Source: Chloroflexota bacterium
GTDB lineage: Bacteria > Chloroflexota > Dehalococcoidia > SM23-28-2 > RBG-16-64-32
DNA: 49,786 nucleotides
Direction: 5' to 3'
Assembly: GCA_029262695.1 (NCBI GenBank)
Contig: JAJCYV010000022.1
Span: forward strand, 1-49,786
Every line of letters begins with the position of its first letter. Position 1 is the first letter of the stretch. The position numbers were made by a program, and so were the translations under genes. Positions 33,740 through 40,345 of the stretch are shown here, in pieces. Under the pieces are notes generated by a model. That model ran no database searches. It had not been told where the DNA came from and saw only the letters and a list, made by a program, of their open reading frames with translations.

Positions 33740-35089
33740 ATGAGAGCAGAAGCACAGCACATGACCGCGATTGAAGATGCCGCCCTCCGGCCTCTCGGTC
33801 GTGCCGGCTGGGCGTTCTGGCTGCTGGCTCTGGGCCTCGGCGCGCTCGTGGCCCTGGGCATCGTTGCCTACGTATACCAGTTGAGGAACGGCCTGGGCGT
33901 CACAGGAATGAGCGACCGCGTGTTCTGGGGCGTATACACGGCCAACTTCGTCGCATTCATCGGCATTAGCTACGGTGGCGCCGTGGTCTCCGCCATACTC
34001 CGCATCACGGGCGCCGGATGGCGAGCACCCATAACGCGCCTGGCGGAGGCTATGGCCGTCTTCTCGCTTGCGATCGGCGCCCTGTTCCCCATCATCCATC
34101 TAGGACGCCCGGACCGAGTATGGGAGATGTTCGTGCACGGGCGGCTCGCGTCGCCGTTGATGTGGGACATGCTGGCCATCGCCACGTACCTGGCTGCCAC
34201 CGTAATCTTCCTCTACTTGCCTCTGATTCCCGATATCGCCGTCTGCCGGGACAGGATCGGCTCCTCCGCCGGATTCCTGCGGCGGCGCCTCTACTCGCTC
34301 CTCGCCCTCGGCTGGCGAGGACTGCCCCAGCAACAGCGATTGCTGAAGTGGGGAACGACGATCATGGCGGTCCTGATCATCCCCATCGCCATCTCCGTGC
34401 ACTCAGTGCTCGCATTTGCGTTTTCAGTAACGAGCCGGGCCGGATGGCACAGCACAATCTTCGGTCCCTACTTCGTAGTTGCCGCCCTATTCTCCGGCGT
34501 GGCCACCGTAATCCTGGTCGTTGTGGCGTTCAGGAAGGCCTACCACCTGGAAGATTACATCGGCGAAAAGCAAATCCACTATCTGAGCTACATCATGCTC
34601 GCCCTGGGCCTTTTGTACCTCTACTTCACCTTCTCGGAGTTCCTGACCGAGGGATACGCGCTGGATGAGGAGACACAGGTGCTCTATGAAACGCTGCTCC
34701 TCAAGAACTTCGCACCTCTCTTCTGGTTCTTCATCGTCGGCGGACTCATCGTTCCTCTGGCGCTGGTGGCCTTGCCCCGTACGCGTACCATCCCTGGCAT
34801 CGCGTTAGCGGCCGCCCTGGCGGTGGGAGGCATGTGGCTGAAGCGGTTCCTCATCGTCGTGCCACCTCTGGCCCGGCCCCTGGCCGGCTCGGACGCCGTG
34901 TCGTACAACCCAAGCTGGACCGAGGCCGCGATCACTATCGGTGCGGCGGCAGCCATTCCCCTGACGATCATGCTCTTCGTTCGCTTCTTTCCGATCCTGT
35001 CCATCTGGGAGATGGAAGAAGTTGCCGAGGAGCCGGAGATACAGCCGGAGACCCCGCGAGGCCTGCAAGCGGAAGGGAGGCTTGCGTAA
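33740..35089 (+). CDS. NrfD/PsrC-family quinone-interacting membrane protein
   Basis: A 449-residue polytopic protein with about ten membrane helices, for example WAFWLLALGLGALVALGIV, VFWGVYTANFVAFIGISYGG, MAVFSLAIGALFPIIHLG, LIIPIAISVHSVLAFAF, LSYIMLALGLLYLYFTF and FWFFIVGGLIVPLALVAL. HLGRP after helix 3 and SVHS are typical of this family. NrfD-type subunits exchange electrons with the membrane quinone pool and may contribute to proton movement. It follows the four-cluster ferredoxin, its normal partner. ATG 33740 is favoured over GTG 33737 by its spacing from AGGA. Confidence 0.92.
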   Translation: MRAEAQHMTAIEDAALRPLGRAGWAFWLLALGLGALVALGIVAYVYQLRNGLGVTGMSDRVFWGVYTANFVAFIGISYGGAVVSAILRITGAGWRAPITRLAEAMAVFSLAIGALFPIIHLGRPDRVWEMFVHGRLASPLMWDMLAIATYLAATVIFLYLPLIPDIAVCRDRIGSSAGFLRRRLYSLLALGWRGLPQQQRLLKWGTTIMAVLIIPIAISVHSVLAFAFSVTSRAGWHSTIFGPYFVVAALFSGVATVILVVVAFRKAYHLEDYIGEKQIHYLSYIMLALGLLYLYFTFSEFLTEGYALDEETQVLYETLLLKNFAPLFWFFIVGGLIVPLALVALPRTRTIPGIALAAALAVGGMWLKRFLIVVPPLARPLAGSDAVSYNPSWTEAAITIGAAAAIPLTIMLFVRFFPILSIWEMEEVAEEPEIQPETPRGLQAEGRLA

Positions 35090-35093
35090 AATC

Positions 35094-35822
35094 ATGCGCA
35101 GTCTAACCAAGTTCGTTCTCGCTGCGGTGCTGGCGATGGTGGCCCTGGGCCTCGTGGCCGGCACAGGCCCCACGCTCGCCGACGAATCAAGCGAGACCAC
35201 GCCTGTGACCGCGATCTTCGAGCAAGCGGTGGCCAGAAGTGATGGCGGGATATCCGTTTCCGTCCGCCTGGCTTCTGCTGACGGCGAGCCTGTAGCCCGC
35301 GAGCCTGTCGAGTTCTTCGTGACCCCGGATTTCCTCGGCGAACGTCCCGTTTTCATCCGCGCCGCCGTCACCAACAAGGACGGCGTCTCCAGCATCATCT
35401 ACGAGCCCACCTGGGAGGGTGAGCACCGGATAACGGCCCACTACGCTGGTGACGATACTCACGAGCCAATCGAGGCCACCTCAGTGCTGCAACTCAGCGG
35501 CCTGCCTCTGACCGACCTGCCTGCCGAAGAGCATCTCAGCCCGCTGCGGCGGTGGGCAACACCGGGCGCGATAGCCGTCGTGCTGACCGTGTGGCTGATC
35601 CTCGCTGCCGTAGTGTTCCGCGTCGGTTGGGGAATTTGGACCGTCGGTAGGCGCTACGAGACGGCGGCGGAAACCGCGCCCGGAGGTGCATACGACCTTC
35701 AGATCAGTCGCAGTGCCGGCACGCGCACGTGGCACGGGCCCGGCCCGCTATCGACCGGCGACAAACCAGAACAATCGGACATACAACGAGACACCGATGC
35801 CCCGGCCAACCAGGCGCCTTAG
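35094..35822 (+). CDS. Exported Ig-like-domain protein with C-terminal membrane anchor
   Basis: A 242-residue protein. It has a Sec signal peptide (MRSLTKFVLAAVLAMVALGLV, cleavage near TLADE), an Ig/Big-like beta domain (about 34-135: VSVRLASADGEPVAREPVEF, EGEHRITAHYAGDD) and a membrane helix (about 157-180, PGAIAVVLTVWLILAAVVF). A polar tail of about 60 residues ends it. The domain therefore faces outward while the tail is cytoplasmic. It starts 4 nt after the NrfD stop and could be a docking or structural subunit of the complex. No cofactor-binding motif is seen. Confidence 0.8.
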   Translation: MRSLTKFVLAAVLAMVALGLVAGTGPTLADESSETTPVTAIFEQAVARSDGGISVSVRLASADGEPVAREPVEFFVTPDFLGERPVFIRAAVTNKDGVSSIIYEPTWEGEHRITAHYAGDDTHEPIEATSVLQLSGLPLTDLPAEEHLSPLRRWATPGAIAVVLTVWLILAAVVFRVGWGIWTVGRRYETAAETAPGGAYDLQISRSAGTRTWHGPGPLSTGDKPEQSDIQRDTDAPANQAP

Positions 35823-35861
35823 CAGGGCTGGCTGGCCAGGCACAACCACAAAGGAAGGTCC

Positions 35862-36848
35862 ATGAACAATCTGCTCTCACACAGAACAGCTCTCCTTCGG
35901 TCAGCACTGGTGGTGCTGACGGTCGGCGCCCTCGCAGCGGTCGCTTGCGGTGGCGACGATAGCGATGACGCGACGCCCACCGAGGGGCCGACTGCGACGA
36001 TCCAGATCACGCAGGGGACGGAGGCTCCCCAGGCGACCGACACCGACCTCCCGAGTGATGCGCCGGGAGACGGCGATGACCTATCGTTCACGGCAACCTC
36101 CGCTACGATCACCGTGGACGGAGACACCGCCGACTGGAGCGACATCGATGGCGTCACGGTACCCATGGAACAGATACGCCTCGATGGTCTGGACCCAACT
36201 CAATTGGAGGACATGGAGATAGATTTCGAGCCTCTCGACGCCATCGACGTCACGCTGAAGGTCGCGACGGACGCCGACAACGTCTACGTCCTGATGGAAG
36301 TGCCCGACGACTACGACTTCAACCCGGAGGACCACAACCTGGCAGCTTCCATCGCCGTGCAGTTCCTCATCGATCAGGGGGCGGACGTTCACATGGGTTC
36401 GCCTGAGGACGACCTGGAGGAGAGCCTGGGCGTTGTGGATATGTGGCACTGGGAGCTGGACTGCGGACCCGGCGAGATCTCCGGCGGCGCCGGCGTTCTC
36501 GGCGGCGACGACCCGACGTGCAACCTCGATGACGAGTACGCCCTCACTCCGGAGGACCGGGAGGACGACGGGGATGGCGATGACGCGAATGCCGCCGCCG
36601 AAAACAGCCTCATCGGCGTCTGGGAACACACCGGCCGGGCTGGCGGCGAGGGCGCCGACGGCACCTGGATATTCGAAATGTCCAGGCCTCTTGACACCGC
36701 TGACCCTCAGGACGCCCAGTTCGCAAGCGGCGGGACTATGCTACTCGCCCTCGCCTACTTCGATTCTGACGAGACGCTCGAGGGCTGGACGGACGTCGGC
36801 CACCTCACCAGCAGTTACGAGGGTTGGATTGAGGTAACACTTCCCTGA
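35862..36848 (+). CDS. Lipoprotein with ethylbenzene-dehydrogenase-gamma-like haem-binding domain (paralog A)
   Basis: A 328-residue lipoprotein. The signal ends in ALAAVAC with lipid Cys C29, followed by an acidic/Thr linker (about 30-75). The EB_dh-type domain (about 78-328) begins ATITVDGDTADW and contains VTLKVATDADNVYVLMEVPD, QFLIDQGADVHMGSP and DMWHWELD. M178 fits the axial haem Met of EbdC. Two cysteines (C201, C220) are shared with the next gene and may form a disulfide. The second axial ligand of EbdC, a Lys, has Leu here (GGTMLLALAY). Gamma subunits of type II Mo enzymes and of nitrite oxidoreductase use this fold with haem b to pass electrons outside the membrane. Confidence 0.85.
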   Translation: MNNLLSHRTALLRSALVVLTVGALAAVACGGDDSDDATPTEGPTATIQITQGTEAPQATDTDLPSDAPGDGDDLSFTATSATITVDGDTADWSDIDGVTVPMEQIRLDGLDPTQLEDMEIDFEPLDAIDVTLKVATDADNVYVLMEVPDDYDFNPEDHNLAASIAVQFLIDQGADVHMGSPEDDLEESLGVVDMWHWELDCGPGEISGGAGVLGGDDPTCNLDDEYALTPEDREDDGDGDDANAAAENSLIGVWEHTGRAGGEGADGTWIFEMSRPLDTADPQDAQFASGGTMLLALAYFDSDETLEGWTDVGHLTSSYEGWIEVTLP

Positions 36849-36968
36849 ATGAGCGACCGAGGAATGGGATCATGAGTGGCCTGCCTGAACTAACCAACAA
36901 GAAGAAATTGTCTTGTGGTTACGGCCACAACATTGAGCCATCAATCAACGAAATAGGAGGCATTCGAA

Positions 36969-38015
36969 TTGAGTAACCTGACGAACTTGTTCCGGCCCGC
37001 CGGCCTGGGAGCTGTGATCGCCGCGGCCCTTGCGGTGGTCCTGATGATCGGCAATGGCGCCGCGAGGGCGGACCTGAGCCTGGACGCCGCGACAGCCACA
37101 ATCACCGTCGACGGCGACAACTCTGACTGGGCAGCCATCACCGGCCTCACGGTCAACCTGGCACAGTTCGAGATCCCCGCCGGCGTTGACTGGGACGCAC
37201 CCGGCGTGGTCGCCCCGGTGGACGCGACCCTAAAGGTCGCCACCGATGACAACAACATCTACGTGCTGTTTGAGGTGCCGGACGACTACGACTTCGATGG
37301 TGTCGTCCCTCCCAATGACCACAAGATGTCGGCGGCTCTCGCCGTGCAGTTCCTCATCGACACGGCTGCCGGTCCCCACATGGGCTCTGGCGCAGACGAT
37401 TTCGAGGCCGGCCTGGGGATGGTCGACCTCTGGCACTGGGAGCTGGACTGTGCCGCCGGTGCAGCGTCCGGCGGCGGTGACGCCGGGAGCGGCAACGACC
37501 CGGACTGCAACATGGACGACGAGTACAGCACTGATCCCGAGGAACGTGAGGACGACGGCGGCGGAGACCCGAACGCCGCTGCCGAAAACAGTCTCACCGG
37601 GTCCTGGAGCCACACGAGTGCCACCATCGGCGCGGCCGGCACCTGGACCTTCGAGATGTCGCGTCCGCTGCAGACCGGCGACCCTGAGGACGCCCAGTTC
37701 GCAGCTGGCGGCACAGCGAAGATAGCCCTGGCTTACTGGGATGCCGACGAGGGCCTGACGGGCTGGACCGACACCGGTCACCTCACCAGTGCGGATTCAG
37801 GATGGATCGTCACCAGCCTGCCCGGCGCTGCCAGCCAGGACACACCCACACCCGGACCTACCGCCAGCCCGGGCAGCGTCCAGACCACAGGCGGCGCACC
37901 CGGCGACGATGGCGGCGTGTCCACCGCGCTGATGCTGGTTCTTGGCCTTAGCGGCGTGGCTGTCGTGGTTGGACTCGGGTCTCTGTACCTGCGAGTCCGG
38001 GCACGCGTCGAATAA
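36969..38015 (+). CDS. Membrane-anchored ethylbenzene-dehydrogenase-gamma-like haem-binding protein (paralog B)
   Basis: A 348-residue paralog of the preceding protein. It has a Sec signal peptide (about 1-34, GAVIAAALAVVLMIGNGAARA), the EB_dh domain (about 36-285), a Pro/Thr/Gly linker and a C-terminal membrane helix (about 319-341). The domain keeps M138 (GPHMGSG), DLWHWELD, C161, C180 and K251 (GGTAKIALAYWD), so both EbdC-type haem ligands seem present. The start is TTG at 36969 with AGGAGG 8 nt upstream. Tandem duplication followed by different anchoring (lipid in A, helix in B) suggests two haem carriers working side by side on the outer face. A hairpin at 38027 closes the operon. Confidence 0.87.
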   Translation: MSNLTNLFRPAGLGAVIAAALAVVLMIGNGAARADLSLDAATATITVDGDNSDWAAITGLTVNLAQFEIPAGVDWDAPGVVAPVDATLKVATDDNNIYVLFEVPDDYDFDGVVPPNDHKMSAALAVQFLIDTAAGPHMGSGADDFEAGLGMVDLWHWELDCAAGAASGGGDAGSGNDPDCNMDDEYSTDPEEREDDGGGDPNAAAENSLTGSWSHTSATIGAAGTWTFEMSRPLQTGDPEDAQFAAGGTAKIALAYWDADEGLTGWTDTGHLTSADSGWIVTSLPGAASQDTPTPGPTASPGSVQTTGGAPGDDGGVSTALMLVLGLSGVAVVVGLGSLYLRVRARVE

Positions 38016-38026
38016 GCGAATAATCA

Positions 38027-38063
38027 CACATCGGGGGGATACCATGGGTAGCCCCCCGATGTG
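38027..38063 (+). terminator. Strong hairpin ending the redox operon
   Basis: CACATCGGGGGG (38027-38038) pairs perfectly with CCCCCCGATGTG (38052-38063) around a 13-nt loop. It starts 11 nt after the paralog B stop. No T run follows, so termination may need another factor, or the hairpin may protect the 3' end. The remaining 140 bp to the next gene show nothing distinctive. Confidence 0.65.
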
Positions 38064-38203
38064 GATGTCCCAGGCGGTGAGACGCTTCGTGAACCTGCGG
38101 CTCTGACGGACGGATTCTCACTCCGGGAGCCCCGTGCCGGACTATTGCCGGCCACCTTCTTCTCCCAGAGTGGCCTCAGTGCGTGGCGCGTTGTGAGGGT
38201 CGC

Positions 38204-39058
38204 TCACTCCATGGCGAAGGAGATCGTCTCGATTATCCACTCGCATTCCCCCACGAGGGATTGGCTGCTGGTAACTTCGCGGCCGTCTCTCGTTACGTAC
38301 GCCGGGCAGATGTAGAACTTGGCGATCGTGGCCTGCCACTCCGGAACGTAGCGCTGCCAGAACGACCCCGTGTAGGTCAGCGGATGGTAGTCGTCCACCG
38401 GGTGCGGAGCGTCGTCTGGTACGCGGCCGTTGACCGCTTCGGACCGTCCCCGGCCGGCCGCGGCGGTGCCCCGATGATAGGCCGACCAAGTGTCAGCCTC
38501 CCCCTCCAGTTTCCACCACGTTGCTCCGCCGCTTTCGACCTGCGCGGCGGACATATCGCCCAGCAGCCTAACGCGGCGGCCGTCCGAGAACGAATGGGGA
38601 CAGCCAGCGCCGCCGAGGACAAGCCGCTGATCGGCTTCGAGGACGTCGAGGGCGTCCTGCTGAATCGGTCGTCCTTCGTCGTCGAAGCCGAAGTGGCGTC
38701 TTCCCTCGCCGTCGAAGACAACGTAGGCGCCGACCCAGGCATGATAGTAAGCGGAATCGGGGTTCATGAAGTCGCTGTATACGCGGCTCAGATTGAACCC
38801 TCCGAAGTGAGAATGAGCGGCCGCCTCAAGCGGGTAGCCCACCACTTCGGAAAGCGTCGGGCCGAGGTCCGCCGTCAACGTCGTCCGGATCCAGTCGCCC
38901 CGCTCGATCGGAATCCTGATCTTGAGGCCACGCTTTCTCAGCGGATCGGCCACCGCGGCCGCGAGCTTCCGGGCGCCGATGCTCTTGAGGTGTCCGCGAC
39001 GGCCCCATGCCAGAACACCGACTGCTGAGGCCGCAGAGAGGAAGATAAGTCGCTTCAT
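38204..39058 (-). CDS. Exported protein of unknown function
   Basis: A 284-residue protein I do not recognise. The N-terminus (MKRLIFLSAASAVGVLAWG) is a signal peptide or a single membrane anchor. The rest is rich in aromatic residues and Gly: SHFGGFNLSRVYSDFMNP, YYHAWVGAYVVF, WWKLEGEADTWSAYH and SFWQRYVPEWQATIAKFYICP. This suggests a beta-rich extracytoplasmic or membrane-surface domain. No metal or catalytic motif stands out. The plus-strand frame over the same bases lacks any family pattern and is rejected. It lies 34 nt downstream of the hydroxy-acid dehydrogenase on the same strand, so it may be in that operon. Confidence 0.7.
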   Translation of the reverse strand: MKRLIFLSAASAVGVLAWGRRGHLKSIGARKLAAAVADPLRKRGLKIRIPIERGDWIRTTLTADLGPTLSEVVGYPLEAAAHSHFGGFNLSRVYSDFMNPDSAYYHAWVGAYVVFDGEGRRHFGFDDEGRPIQQDALDVLEADQRLVLGGAGCPHSFSDGRRVRLLGDMSAAQVESGGATWWKLEGEADTWSAYHRGTAAAGRGRSEAVNGRVPDDAPHPVDDYHPLTYTGSFWQRYVPEWQATIAKFYICPAYVTRDGREVTSSQSLVGECEWIIETISFAME

Positions 39059-39092
39059 AGGGCTCTAGACTCCGATCTGGCGCGAGTAGCGG

Positions 39093-40325
39093 TCACGGTC
39101 CCGTCCGATCTCGCCAGTGCACGATGTCTGGCGTGAGGTTGTCGATGCTCGTGGCCCCCGTGAGGGCCATCGTTCGGCGGACTCCTTCGTGTAGTTGCCG
39201 GAGGACGTGGTCGACGCCGCGTTCGCCCCCGGCGCCAAGAGCGTAGAGGTAGGCTCGCCCGGCCATGCAGGCCCGGGCGCCGAGCGAGACGGCCTTGACG
39301 ATGTCGCTGCCGCGCTGGATGCCGCCGTCGCAGATGATCTCGACACGTCCGCCGACGGCCTCGGCGACCGGCCCCACCAGCTCCAGCGCCGGAGGCGCGC
39401 CGTCCAGCTGCCGTCCACCGTGGTTGGAGAGGGCAATGGCCTCGACCCCCGCGTCGGCGGCGAGGCGGGCGTCCTCGACCGTCTGGATGCCTTTGAGCAC
39501 GATCGGGCCGTCCCAGATGGACCGAAACCAGGCGATGTCGTCCCAGGACAGGGCGGCATCGAACTGGGAGTTAACGTAGTCGGCCAGCGACACCGGATCA
39601 GACTCGTCGGTCTCGGATCTGTTGACGACGTTGGAGAAAGCGATCGGCTCGGACCGCACGAAGCTCCAGGTCCAGCCCAGGTGGAGCGCGCCGTCAATGA
39701 TCGTGTCGAGCCCCATTTTCGGCGGGAGGGTGAAACCGCGGCGGACATCGCGTTCGCGACTCCCGAGCACGGGCACGTCGACGGTGATGACGATGGCTTC
39801 GTAGGCGGCAGCGGCCGCCCGCTCCAGCATCTCCTTGACCAGACCCCGGTCCCGCCAGACGTAGACCTGAAACCACTTGCGGCCACCCGAAACCGCGGCG
39901 ACTTCTTCGATCGAGCGTGTGCCCATCGTCGACAGCGTGTACGGCAGTCCAGCCCTGTCTGCCGCCCGCGCGACCGCAAGCTCACCCTGCGGTTCGACCA
40001 TGCGTGTGAAGCCCGTGGGCGCGAGCACCAGCGGAAACGCCAGGGGTTGGCCGAGCAGGCTGGCCGACGTGTCGATTTTGTCCACGTTGCGCAGCACGCG
40101 GGGCCGGAACTCCACGTTCCGAAAGGCGGCGGCGTTGCGGGCCGCGGTCAGTTCGTCCTCGGCGGCGCCGTCGATGTAGTCGAACACTCCCCTGGGCAGG
40201 CGACGGCGGGCGATCCGGCGCAGATCGCTGACATTGGCCGCGCGGGACAGCCGGACCTCAGTCGGATCGATCCCGAAGCGGCGGAAACGCAGTACCGATC
40301 GAAGTGTGCGGACTATCGAGGTCAC
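39093..40325 (-). CDS. FMN-dependent alpha-hydroxy-acid dehydrogenase (LldD/lactate-dehydrogenase-like)
   Basis: A 410-residue FMN TIM-barrel enzyme that oxidises an L-2-hydroxy acid to the 2-oxo acid. Conserved parts: FDYIDGAAEDELT, PLVLAPTGFTRMV, YTLSTMGTRSIEEVA, WFQVYVWRD, VITVDVPVLGSRERD, K278 (PIVLKGIQT) and the active-site H302 and R305 in SNHGGRQLDG. GGIQRGSDIVKA is the phosphate loop. GTG 40325 is chosen because the family domain begins soon after it; the frame remains open further upstream, but only over the Mo gene. It lies 20 nt after the Mo subunit stop on the same strand. A product 2-oxoacid could feed the Kor complex (inference). Confidence 0.9.
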   Translation of the reverse strand: MTSIVRTLRSVLRFRRFGIDPTEVRLSRAANVSDLRRIARRRLPRGVFDYIDGAAEDELTAARNAAAFRNVEFRPRVLRNVDKIDTSASLLGQPLAFPLVLAPTGFTRMVEPQGELAVARAADRAGLPYTLSTMGTRSIEEVAAVSGGRKWFQVYVWRDRGLVKEMLERAAAAAYEAIVITVDVPVLGSRERDVRRGFTLPPKMGLDTIIDGALHLGWTWSFVRSEPIAFSNVVNRSETDESDPVSLADYVNSQFDAALSWDDIAWFRSIWDGPIVLKGIQTVEDARLAADAGVEAIALSNHGGRQLDGAPPALELVGPVAEAVGGRVEIICDGGIQRGSDIVKAVSLGARACMAGRAYLYALGAGGERGVDHVLRQLHEGVRRTMALTGATSIDNLTPDIVHWRDRTGP

Positions 40326-40345
40326 GGCGCCTACTCGCGCTGGCG

